From: Blastomyces gilchristii SLH14081
Taxonomy: Eukaryota > Ascomycota > Eurotiomycetes > Onygenales > Ajellomycetaceae
DNA: 11,937 nucleotides
Reading direction: 5' to 3'
NCBI RefSeq assembly: GCF_000003855.2
Contig: NW_003101641.1
Span: 198,493 to 210,429, forward strand
The stretch's first letter is position 1, and each line of letters starts with the position of its first letter. Of this stretch, positions 1 through 9,112 are shown one piece after another. Made by a program: the position numbers and the translations under genes. The notes under the pieces were generated by a model, which saw nothing but the letters and a program-made list of their open reading frames with translations, did no database searches and had not been told where the DNA came from.

Positions 1-1427
1 AATTCAGCTGACTCTAATTCATCTTGTGTAAGATCACATCATTCTCAGTCATTTTTATCAATATAGTTAAGAAGTGATATATTCTCTTTCTCTGAATCTG
101 AATCTGAATCTGGTGAATTCTGAAAGAGAATTCTTACAAAAGCTTGATATTTTTTCTCAAAAGAGTTTGCTGTATATGATTCATTTTAAAACTCATATTC
201 TAAGGCTGGAAGTTTTGCTACACTTCTTGTTTTAGTATAGTTAAAAGATTTAAAAACTTCCTTCTATTATGCTTCTTCAAGAAATTTATTCCAGCAGTCT
301 GTTTTAGCTCTTTTAATATCTGAAAAATATTCATTTCTGACAGCTTTAAACTCTTTATCAGATATTACATCATTCTTTCAATCTCTTCTAGTAGTAGCTA
401 ATTCTTTTCTTTTAGATAAGATATTCTCATTTTATCAAGATTTTGAATACTCAGAAGATTTTCTCTTTGAAATATTATCTCTAACACTTGTTAGAATAAT
501 AAATGTAATAAGCTTCACTCTATTCTCAAGCATTTCATTTAAGATATCTTGATCAGAATTTCAATATAGCTCACTCTGTCTTTCAGATTTTAACAGTTTT
601 ATACTTTCTTCAACTGCTTTTCAATCAGCTTTTTCAAAGTTAAACTGATTAGAGAGAAGAGGATTTTCACTCATTTATTTTTTACTCAGTTCAATATTAA
701 ATTGAATAATCTCATGATCTGATTCTGATGTCTCATTTGAATTAATAAATCAGTTTACAAGTCTTTTTTTCATTAGATTTTATGATATGAAGATTAGATC
801 TATAATAGATTTCTGTTTCATATCTTTTCTAAAGAATGTTTGTTGATCAGACTTATTAACTAAATCTATTGAATGCTCAAAGATTTATTCAATCAGATTA
901 TCAGCTCTTACTGCTCTCTTGCATTCTGAATTTCATCAGAGATGATGTGTATTGAAATCTTCTGCAATTATAGAGTTTCTTGATAAAGTTATATTCAGAA
1001 ATTCTCTATCAATTGTTCAGATATTGTTATTTTTCTTCAATGACTTTTCATTATAGATATTTATAAGCTGTATAGTATCAAACTCATTTTCTTTATCTAT
1101 AATAGCACTTATCAGAATATCAGGGTCAGATATGATATCAAATCTTAGATTAAATTAATATCTTAATCTCTTTCTTTCATAGATCACTACTCTTGACTTT
1201 ATCTCTGACTTTTGAGGTAGAAAGTAGTAGTAGCTTGAATGAGAAATGATATAATTTTGCTCAGTATCAAAATTCAGTTTCTAAAGTAGTATAAAATCAA
1301 CTTTTTATTCAAATGCAATTTGAAGACAAGAATAAATATAATTTGAGTTTCTATTCACATTATTTTGAATAAATATGATTTTTGAAGAGTTTTTAAACTT
1401 TTTTTATTGTTTTTGTTATATATTCAT
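1..1427 (-). pseudogene. LINE ORF2 (endonuclease plus pre-RT region), partial, multiple stops
   Basis: In an intact element this polyprotein nicks target DNA with an apurinic/apyrimidinic-type endonuclease and then reverse transcribes the RNA there. The endonuclease starts near 1370 with an IIFIQNNVNR-like strand. The GDFN signature is present as EDFN (951-962), with Gly changed by G-to-A. The C-terminal SDH signature is intact (714-722, SDHE). After it comes the linker leading to the RT, ending in a DLTQDELES-like segment at the window edge, so the RT core is outside. One frame holds throughout, broken by TGA, TAA and TAG at apparent Trp, Gln and Arg sites. The ATG at 1427 is the most upstream plausible start, because the frame upstream is full of stops. 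That start is uncertain since RIP may have made those stops. The frame differs from that of ORF1 upstream. Confidence 0.82.
91..112 (-). repeat. TCTGAA hexamer run inside ORF2
   Basis: Three and a half copies of a TCTGAA hexamer encode an Asp-Ser repeat in ORF2, in the linker between endonuclease and RT. This is low-complexity protein and probably an unstructured spacer. Confidence 0.5.
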
Positions 1428-1657
1428 ACTAAAGAAGAGTAGAGATAGAGTAAAATCTAGTTACTATCATCAGATAGTAGATTATAACTATTTTGAAAAG
1501 TAGAGATCTCAACTGCTTACATTATATCTAGTTTATTATCAGAGTCATTTCTCAATTCTCTAATCTTAACAACAGTTTGAGAATTCAAATTCTATTTACA
1601 TTTAGCTGAAGAATTGAAGTTTGAAGATTAGATAGTTAAGAGTTCTTCTTTTTAAGT
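1428..1657. other. spacer between LINE ORF1 and ORF2
   Basis: No open frame of note lies between the TAA that closes ORF1 and the first usable ATG of ORF2. It is AT-rich like the rest of the element. Either reading frame might originally have extended into it, because the stops here cannot be told apart from mutated sense codons. Confidence 0.4.
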
Positions 1658-3055
1658 TTACAGTGTAAGTTTACTAACTTGACTCTTCTCTTCAGTTCTA
1701 GATTGACTTTGAGCTTCATCTTTTCTCCAGTTCTTTTGAGTTCTAGAAACAAACATACATTCTTTTGAGCTAGATGCATGTTTTTCTTTACAATTAGAGC
1801 ACTTAAGTAGAGTGTGTTCATATATTTTATCTCTTTTTGAGCATGTTTTACATCTATGCTTACTAGTTTTGTAATCTCTGACACAGAATGTACATTTTGA
1901 GTCTCTAAAACATGAGATTATAAAGTATCTATATCTTTGACAGTTTGAACACTGTGTTTGAGCTTTGAGATTCATTCTTGAGTCTTTATATTCATGAACT
2001 CTCATTTTTAAATCTGCTACTCTTACTTCAGAGATCTTTGACTGTTTAAGTGTTTTTATATATACTAGAATAGAGACATTTCTTCTACTTTATCTGAACT
2101 CAATTGAATTTAGTTATACAGACTTCTTTCTCAGTTGAATAGAGTTGTATTCTTTCAATTCATTTTTGAGAAGTAGTATTTCTTCTTCACAGTCAAAAAT
2201 TTCAACTGAAATATTATAAAGAATGAATTTGTTTCACTTTTTATCTCTTTCAGATAGAATTGTTATATTTAGTAAACATTCTACTACTGACTTTCAGAGA
2301 TTCTTATTCTGAATAAGAAATTCAGCACTGAATTCAGACATTGTAGTCAGAATAATGAAGTTTTCAAAGAATAATGACTCAATTGAAGCTATAACTGATT
2401 TTTAAACTTCAATATCAGTCATCAACTGAGAAAAGAACTACTGATTAATTTCATTTCTAATTCTGAAAATAAGATTTGAGTTTAGCTTGTTTCTTTGCAG
2501 AATATCCTGATTTGAGACTTTGAGAATAAGTCTTCTATTTCTGAAGATTTGACAGTTTTTCTCTTTTTATATTTTCTTTTTCACTTTTCTATGAACAGAG
2601 ATATGAGCAGTATTCTTCTTAGTTTTCTCAGGATTTTGAGCAGATTTTGAGACAGCAGATTTAGAGACAGCAGATTTAGCTGCTTGAGCATATGTTTTCT
2701 TCTGATTCAAAGAAGAAGAAGAAGTAGAAAAAAAGAAAGAAGAGTAAGATAAAGAGTCAGTGATTGTACTAGAAATTTTCAATGTTTTTTGAACTGTGTT
2801 TGAGATTCTAAGTTTGAACTTGATTGTCTTCTGTAGTAGTCTGACCTGAGTATGAAGAATTAACAGAACTTCTTTATTCATCTCACTCAGACACTGCTTT
2901 TCAAGAATCTTGCTTACTTTTTCAAGTTTCTGTATTTTAAGAACTTATTATTTCTCTATTTCTTCTTTCTTTTTTCTCTTCAGAATTTCAATCTCAGAAA
3001 TAGTATTTGAGAAAGCATCTTTTTTCATATCAACTGAGTGTATTTTTAAACTCAT
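1658..3055 (-). pseudogene. LINE ORF1, gag-like RNA-binding protein with cysteine knuckles
   Basis: ORF1 proteins of Tad1-type LINEs bind the element RNA and build the ribonucleoprotein particle. From the ATG at 3055 a single frame of 466 codons runs to TAA at 1658 without an indel. About nine in-frame stops, mostly TAA or TGA, break it. The order is: a Lys/Glu-rich, probably coiled-coil N-terminus (residues about 10-75), a Ser-rich stretch (about 105-120), an SKSAV repeat (about 126-138), an unrecognised middle region, and a cysteine cluster at residues 369-433 (1757-1951). The cluster reads C-x2-C-x4-Y-x4-C, C-x2-C-x3-Y-x6-C, C-x2-C-x8-H-x4-C and C-x2-C-x3-H-x6-C. In the first two the expected His is Tyr, as a CAC-to-TAC change would produce. 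The last 115 codons are free of stops. The start is the first in-frame ATG after the leader. Confidence 0.8.
2638..2679 (-). repeat. 15-bp tandem repeat in ORF1 (SKSAV units)
   Basis: Two near-perfect 15 bp units (2651-2665 and 2666-2679) and a degenerate third (2638-2650) encode SKSAV-type repeats between the Ser-rich stretch and the middle of ORF1. They are in frame, so copy number can vary without a frameshift. Confidence 0.6.
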
Positions 3056-3068
3056 TATTCTCACTCAA

Positions 3069-3143
3069 TGAAAAGTTGATCAGACTGTTTTAATTGAGAT
3101 ATTTCTAAGTCTGTTTTAATTGAAAAGTTGGTCAGACTGTTTC
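3069..3143. repeat. leader repeats upstream of LINE ORF1
   Basis: The segment starting TGAAAAGTTGATCAGACTGT at 3069 recurs 52 bp away at 3121 with one change (GAT/GGT). Within the unit, CTGTTTTAATTGA occurs twice, near 3086 and 3111. The position just upstream of ORF1 (minus strand) suits an internal LINE promoter or leader. That role is an inference from position only. Confidence 0.55.
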
Positions 3144-3731
3144 AAAAGAAGAATAAAAGACTTTTATGTATAAAATATCTGATTTTTTTCACACTAGTTC
3201 AGTAACTAGGCTAGATTTTTGAAGAGAATCTAATAAACTAAAATTGATTTTTAAGATAAATCAATAAAATCTTTACAATCTCTTTCTTGAGATACAGTGA
3301 GAAAGAGTATGATATCAATTGATAATAAATCAGATGATATAACAGTTTTTGAGAGAAAAACTGATAAAAAATAAATTAATTTTTTGCAGAGAAATTGATT
3401 AAAACTATTCAATTTTATTCTAAATCATTCAATTCTTCTCACACAGCAAGTGTACAACTTAAATCAGTTAATAAAGAGTGTAAAAAGAAATTAAGTATTA
3501 ATAAAAGCTCTTCAGTCACTGAAAAAGTAATTCTTACTTAAAATAATATGAAATTATAACAGAAAACAGCTCTGTTTTTAATTCTTTATAAGAATATTCT
3601 ATAAAATTCAGAGAAAAGTATCTTACTTTTTCAAGAGAAGTAAAAAACTATTTCTAAAATCTTTTTTTTTTGTATTAACTGCTGCAGAAGAATGAGATAG
3701 AAACTGCTAAGATATACACTACTATATACTC
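3144..3731. other. AT-rich region with no recognisable gene
   Basis: The region has no long open frame, no LTR ends and no familiar motif. It is AT-rich and lacks CpG, so it has been mutated like the repeats around it. It may be the outer LINE leader or an older element. It contains a hairpin at 3343-3363 and a short homopolymeric T run near 3661. The right end is the insertion site of the chromovirus. Confidence 0.5.
3343..3363. repeat. perfect 8-bp hairpin, 5-nt loop
   Basis: CAGTTTTT and AAAAACTG flank the loop GAGAG. In such AT-rich DNA this may be chance. No terminator or promoter role can be assigned. Confidence 0.3.
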
Positions 3732-3736
3732 TCTAT
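3732..3736. repeat. target-site duplication, left copy (TCTAT)
   Basis: TCTAT directly precedes the TG of the 5' LTR and recurs directly after the CA of the 3' LTR at 9426-9430. Five base pairs is the usual Ty3/Gypsy staggered-cut size, so both LTRs belong to one insertion event. Confidence 0.9.
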
Positions 3737-3921
3737 TGTGGCGGGCTGCACCCGATCAATCATATAGACTATTCCGTTACACTTCACAGATTCCAACCAC
3801 TTCATTCTCGAACGCGTACGCTCCGATTCTCAGCCATTCTCAATTGCTGATCCTCGGCCGCTACAAACGCGCGTATATTCTTCCACCCCGAAGCTCCACC
3901 GTGTATGCCACTACATACATG

Positions 3922-3929
3922 TATAAATA
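3922..3929 (+). promoter_or_regulatory. TATA box of the 5' LTR promoter
   Basis: TATAAATA is conserved unchanged in the other LTR (9302-9309). It sits about 55 bp before the AACATTTTTAT sequence proposed as the RNA 5' end, separated by a C/T-rich tract typical around fungal transcription starts. Confidence 0.65.
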
Positions 3930-3976
3930 TCTATCTTGATTACTGATTCTCACACTTTCTCTTTCTTTCCTTCTCT

Positions 3977-3987
3977 AACATTTTTAT
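3977..3987 (+). promoter_or_regulatory. candidate RNA 5' end / self-primer sequence
   Basis: AACATTTTTAT is the perfect reverse complement of the 11 nt at 4048-4058, next to the LTR end. In the Tf1 element the first 11 nt of the mRNA fold back and prime reverse transcription. If the same holds here, transcription starts at or very near 3977. The copy in the 3' LTR (9357-9367) is identical. The match is seen directly; the start site and mechanism are inferred. Confidence 0.6.
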
Positions 3988-4047
3988 CTTTGTTAAATAA
4001 GACCTATCAATATAATACTGATCTATTCAGTGTAGATCTCTCACACT

Positions 4048-4058
4048 ATAAAAATGTT
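4048..4058 (+). promoter_or_regulatory. putative primer-binding site, complementary to the own LTR
   Basis: ATAAAAATGTT lies two bases downstream of the 5' LTR, where minus-strand priming begins. It lacks the TGG start expected when a tRNA CCA end is the primer. It pairs over 11 nt with 3977-3987. The intervening RNA of about 60 nt contains a further inverted repeat, GATCTA/TAGATC, near 4020-4038, which could close a structured loop. That inverted repeat is partly a product of mutation, since the 3' LTR has GATCTA/TAGGCC. Confidence 0.6.
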
Positions 4059-4349
4059 CATCATCTTCTTATTAGAAAACAATTATTCACACATTGTCTT
4101 CTCATTAGAAATGATTACTCATTGAGAGATATCTGAACATGTAACAACATATAAGAAATAGAGAAACAGTCAAACAGTTAAGTGAACACTGAGTTCTCAG
4201 ATAGAAGCTTGCTCATCAGTCACTCTGGCCTCATAACAAGATCTTACAAAGAGAATAAGATCTTATAAGAGAATATCAGTGAAAGACCTGAGAGTTCTAA
4301 CACTTAGATATATGAGAATACAATCACACATCTGACAACTGATATAATC
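4059..4349 (+). other. untranslated leader between PBS and gag
   Basis: About 290 bp contain no meaningful open frame. The leader holds a two-unit tandem repeat (4238-4274) and a rare unmutated GGCC near 4227. Packaging or dimerisation signals would be expected in such a leader, but none can be recognised. Confidence 0.5.
4238..4274 (+). repeat. 19-bp tandem repeat in the chromovirus leader
   Basis: AAGATCTTACAAAGAGAAT is followed directly by AAGATCTTATAAGAGAAT (one change, one base shorter). Each unit contains the palindrome AAGATCTT. No role can be assigned. Confidence 0.5.
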
Positions 4350-5429
4350 ATGTCTAACAATAATATGAAACCCTTGAACGCGAGCATAGATGCAATGTCA
4401 CAGTGACTTCAAGCAATGTTGAAATTGCAACAATAATAAATAGCTGAAATGCATGCAACTCAATAACTTCAATATGAAGAGATTCAATAATTAACTCATG
4501 CAATTTCAACATCTACAGAATTGAATATGAAAGCACTGAAAGAATACTTAGATACTCTTATATATTTCAATACTTCTGATCTCACTCTCTACTCATCATG
4601 AAGAATAGAAATGCTCATGAAATTGAGTGTAGATGAAGATTTCATCAGTTCATTAATCAATCAAGATTAATATATCAATGAATGATTGAAGAATCATATG
4701 AAACAGAAGTTTCATTCATGAATGAAAGCATGTGAACCTGTATTGAGAACATCTGATAATATTATGAAATATCTTGATATTCTGTTCTGAGACACTGCTA
4801 TATAACAGAAAGTATTAGATTGATTACAGAGTGTCTGACAGAGAAACACTTCTCTTATAACATTTATCTCTGACTTCAATATCAAGATTCTAGAAGCAGA
4901 TAATCAATCTTGAAAGAATTAAATGAAGATTAGCATGCTTAAGAAGACATTGACTTTTAAACTCTTACAGATTCTTATAAGTGTAGATGAAGATCAGACT
5001 TATGAAGACTTCTGCACACAGCTTCAGACATTGAATGACTGTCTTATCAAGCTCAAGAGTATACAGAACAGTGATAGAAGATGTTACACTTCAGTTACTC
5101 ATACACTCATGCTGAAGAGAAGTAACAGCAATGATGCAGATGCCATGAACTGAATAGATTCAAATGTCTATACATAAGCAAGAGTTTTCACTGTTTAAAC
5201 AGACTTCTGAGTTCCTGAGATCACTTCTGAAGAAGTTGCTGATTGATGTCAATGTGAAGTGTGCATCAACTGTAACTGATCAGAACACATTGCTTTCAAC
5301 TGCTGATTAATCTATGTGTCTTCACACTTAAGAGAAAGATCAGTGTCTGTCCGTGTCAATCACATTGCAGTGAAGAAAGATTTGAAAGATAACTACAAGA
5401 ATGTCTCAGTGAAACAGAGAAAAGATTAG
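4350..5429 (+). pseudogene. gag of the chromovirus (capsid/nucleocapsid), multiple stops
   Basis: Gag forms the virus-like particle and packages element RNA. The ATG at 4350 has A at -3 and opens a frame that stays unshifted for about 330 codons. N-terminal residues are Gln/Met-rich with coiled-coil character. A retrotransposon-gag capsid-like domain follows, and near the C-terminus sits a CCHC zinc knuckle at 5262-5303 (CINCN-x-SEHIAFNC, C-x2-C-x4-H-x4-C) with all four ligands intact. A TGA sits at the x position. TGA and TAA codons elsewhere fall at expected Trp, Arg or Gln positions. The longest stop-free piece is 4923-5153. The natural stop is unclear; TAG at 5427-5429 is a candidate, and the pol frame already overlaps it. 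Confidence 0.8.
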
Positions 5430-7210
5430 CTTCTATTCAAATTTATAAACAGAAGCTTGAAGAGATCAGATGATAACAATTTGAAGAGAAGATAACAATG
5501 AATGCAATTCTTGTATCTACTGTGATTGATAACATATATAATATAAAAGCCATGATAGACAGCAGTCTATATCACTATACAATGATAAAATCTTCAGTCA
5601 TAAGATGTTATAATCTTCAGTGTATCTCTCTATCAAAACTCTGATCTCTCACAGAATTTGATGATTCAAAGAACATTTGTACCTGTTACATGGTAAAGCT
5701 GATCATAGATGTGAAAGAACATCAATATGAAGATATCTATATATATGAAGTTAATAATCTTGATTATAATCTTATACTAGAACTTATCTGACTATCTGAA
5801 TAAGACATCTTATTAAACACTTAAAACAGAAGCTTGATATTCTCTAACAATAATAGAGTTCACAAAGATGATATTTATAAGATTATGAACCTGATACAGA
5901 TCTCTGTCAACATGTATAAAATACTCTGAAAAAGAAGTCATTATTAAAATCACTGACAGAGTCACTGATAAGTTCACTGATAGCAGAATTATATGTCAAT
6001 CTATTTCATCAGTCTAATCAATATTAAAAAGACTCTAGAAAAGTTATTCTGTATTATAATAACAGATTCTTGTATGAAACTCTCTTAATAATATCATGAA
6101 TATCTAGATATCTTTCAATAAGATAATATTATAAACATACTCTTCTTACAAGATTCTGAAGTGAATCATAGTATCAAGTTAGAGAAAAAGAATAATAAGA
6201 ACTCTGAATTATTATAAGACTCTCTTTATAACATATTCTGAGATGAACTTCTTCTTCTTTGAAAGACACTCAATGATCTGTTGAATAAAGAATTCATATA
6301 TATTAGTAACTCTTTCATCACAGTCTCTATTCTCTTTGCAAACAAATCAGATGAAGAACTCTGATTCTGTGTGAACTATCAAGATCTGAACAGATTGACA
6401 AAGAAAGATTGATATTTCTTATCTCTCATCAATGAAATCCTAGCACAGATCAGATAAGCTCAATAATTTATAAAACTAAATATCATCATTATATTTTATA
6501 AAATTTATATCACTGAAGAAGATAAATGACTTACAGTATTCTAAATATGTTATAATCTCTTTGAATGAATAGTCACACTCTTTGAACTGACTAACACTCT
6601 CAGTATATTTCAGAAGTATATCAACTGAGCACTCTGAGATTTTCTTGATAAGTTTGCATCTGCTTATCTAGATAACATTCTTATCTTCATCAATGAATTC
6701 AGCAAAGAATATCAAGAATATGTGTGAAAGATATTACAATAGCTATAACAAACAGAACTACTGATAGATATTAATAAGTATGATTTTAAAGTCAAGAGTA
6801 TCAAGTATCTGAGTTTTATTATAGAAGCTGATAAGAGAATTCAAATGAATTCTGAGAAAGTCTTCATCATTCTTGAATAAGAAGCTTCATATACTGTGAA
6901 AGATATATAAAGCTTCATCAGATTTACTAACTTCTATTAATAATTTATACAAAACTTCTCAGATATTATGAGATCACTTACAGATCTCACTAAGAAAGAC
7001 TCAGTATTTCAATAATTAATAGACATCAAAGCTGTATTTACACAGATGAAGAAAATGTTTATTAATATCTCTCTACTAATAATATTTAATTCTGATTATG
7101 AGACTGTTATTGAAGCTAATTTCTCTGACTATATAATAGAAGAAGTGATATTATAATATAATAATGAAGATATTCTATGACTATGTATCTTTATATCTAA
7201 GAAACTAAGT

Positions 7211-7217
7211 TTCTGTT
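7211..7217 (+). other. probable 1-bp insertion (frameshift) in RNase H
   Basis: RNase H homology runs in one frame through SKKLS (about 7180-7210), then resumes as ECNYEIY from 7218 in another frame. One extra T in TTCTGTTGAA restores collinearity. From here to the pol stop the second frame is kept. RIP makes only transitions, so this is a separate event. Confidence 0.65.
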
Positions 7218-9100
7218 GAATGTAATTATGAGATCTATAATAAGAAACTTCTCACAATTATATACTGTTTAGAAGAATGAGACTCTGAACTCTGAAGTAT
7301 CTCTAAATTTAAGATAGTCATAGATTATAAGAATCTTAAATACTTCACAACTACTTATAAACTTACTGAATGATAGATATAATGATCTGAGTTCTTAGAC
7401 TGCTTTTATTTTATGATACACTACTGTTCTGACAGCCAGAACTCAATGATAGATGCCCTCTCATGATGAGAGCAGAATATACTATTTAATATAATAGATA
7501 CTCACTGAATGAACTGAGAGCATCAGCTCTTGAATTCAAAAATACTAGTTAATTAAGATGAAACAGCTCACAGCACTATACATACTTCTTTAACTAGAAC
7601 TGTCACTGATATCTCAACTTCTTCTGAACCTACATTAGATGAGCTATAATATACAGCAGCTTAAACTGATAATCTTCTTCAAACACTCACTGAAGCAGTA
7701 TAATAAGAAGTATCTCAATCTTTCTCAGAATTACATGTAAGAACTGACATCTCAGAATATTCAATCAATGATAATAACACTTTACAATTCTGTAAACAAC
7801 ACTGAGTTTCTCACTTCAAATTCTTACAGACCTGAATAATACAAGAGATGCATAATTTGTATATAACTGATTATTCAGACTGTGAATAACTGTATAGAAT
7901 GATCTTCTGAGAGTTCTATTAGTCTGAGATATTAAACAGTATCAGATACTTTATTCAAAACTGCAATCACTATTCTTCTATTATCTTATAAAAGAACTGT
8001 AGAAAAGATCTACTGAAATCACTCAATATTTCTAATAGAATCTGATGAGATATAGTGATTGACTTCATTATCAATCTATTTGAGAGTAAGAGTTATAGAA
8101 ATATTCTGATCATTATAAATCAATTGAGCAAAGATATAATATTGAAATCTTGTAATAAGATAAATATTAAACAAGTCACTGAAGCTTTTCTACAGAGCTC
8201 ATTCTATCAGATATATGAATTACTGAGATTCATAGTATCAGATCAGAGCTATCAGTTCATAAGTACTCTCTAAACTAGAATCTGTCAAGTTCTCAAGATT
8301 ATACACTGTCTGTTAACTGTTTATCATCTCAAGACTGATGATGTATCAGAATAGACAATTCAGATTATAAAGAATTATCTTCATAAGTTCTGTAATTACT
8401 TATAAGATGATTAATATGATCTTCTTCTATATACAGAGATTGCTATCAATGATTAAGATGCTGTTTTAACAGATATAAGTCTGCTCTTTTCTTACACATA
8501 GATATCATATAAAAGTGTTAAATCTTCTAGAGATCACACAGTTCACACTGAATCTTTCACAGTTCAATTCAGATCACTGATAATATAGTAATAAAGCTCT
8601 GAGATATCTGTGATTGAGCAGAGGTCTTTCATAATAACTATGAAACAAGATTAAGGAGGACTGAATCAATGTTCACTAAGATCTCACAGAATAATATAGA
8701 TAGAAGATCTAATATGATTGAATCTTAAGAATATATAAATCATACATTCATCTCATACACTAGATTACTGTTATATCAGGTATAAAGTGATAGAAGTTCT
8801 AGATAGTCACAACTATCATCTCAATATATTATCAGAAATTCATAATATATTTCATACAAGCTTACTCTGCTGCACTGTCATCAATTCATTCTCTTCTCAG
8901 CTGATTTCTGACTGACAGTCACCAGACATTATAGAAGAAGATAATGAGCTTGAGTAAGAGATTGAGAATATTCTTGATAAGAGATTTCACAGCTGTGACT
9001 GATAATATCTTATGAAATGAGTCAGCTATGATCAACTGATCTGAACTCTGAGTTCTGTGTTATTCAAAACAGCAGCTCTTGACTGATGAGAACTGCTTCT

Positions 9101-9112
9101 GAAAAGAGAGGG
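9101..9112 (+). promoter_or_regulatory. polypurine tract (plus-strand primer site)
   Basis: GAAAAGAGAGGG, twelve purines in a row, ends four bases before the 3' LTR. It still has GGG, rare elsewhere in the element. It doubles as the last codons of pol (KREG, then TAA at 9114). RNase H-resistant tracts in this position prime plus-strand DNA in LTR elements. Confidence 0.85.

Larger units (their letters stand above)
1..3143 (-). mobile_element. Tad1-like non-LTR retrotransposon (LINE), 5' portion, mutated
   Basis: Reading right to left, the stretch holds a repeat-bearing leader, a gag-like ORF1 with a cluster of cysteine knuckles, then ORF2 with an APE-type endonuclease. This order is that of fungal Tad1-clade LINEs. 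The left edge of the window cuts ORF2 after the endonuclease, so the reverse transcriptase, 3' end and tail are not visible. The 5' end of the element is not defined: 3143 is only the outer end of the leader repeats, and the element could extend toward 3731. Stops at Trp and Arg positions, with retained reading frames, show decay by point mutation and not by indels. Confidence 0.85.
3737..4045 (+). repeat. 5' LTR (309 bp)
   Basis: It begins TGTGG and ends CTCACA, with exactly the same length as the 3' LTR at 9117-9425. By hand I count about 40 differences between the two, all transitions, with no indels (about 87% identity). The LTR contains a TATA box (3922-3929), a pyrimidine-rich tract (about 3955-3976) and a likely transcript start at 3977. 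U3 is then 3737-3976, with R and U5 after it. It keeps several CpGs, unlike the element's interior. The open frames across it are incidental. Confidence 0.95.

Noticed and set aside
1636..1884. 82-codon minus-strand frame
   Set aside because: It overlaps LINE ORF1 in another frame. ORF1 has the recognisable cysteine knuckles there, so this one is a shadow.
2701..2760. GAA/AAG-rich run as a microsatellite locus
   Set aside because: It encodes the Ser-rich part of LINE ORF1 on the minus strand and is not a pure repeat array.
4020..4038. GATCTA/TAGATC inverted repeat in U5 as a conserved structural element
   Set aside because: The 3' LTR has GATCTA/TAGGCC at the same place, so the perfect arms in the 5' LTR were created by transitions. 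It is noted only as a possible loop feature.
3736..4136. Two short open frames over the 5' LTR and leader
   Set aside because: They lie on LTR and leader sequence, one opening at a TTG. The matching frame in the other LTR is shifted in extent and differs by transitions only. They are non-coding regulatory DNA.
4923..5153. 76-codon open frame as an independent small gene
   Set aside because: It is the longest stop-free part of gag, in the same frame as the gag ATG and the zinc knuckle. The same reasoning applies to 8055-8273 (integrase core), 2567-2881 (LINE ORF1) and 11213-11473 (integrase zinc finger of the right fragment).
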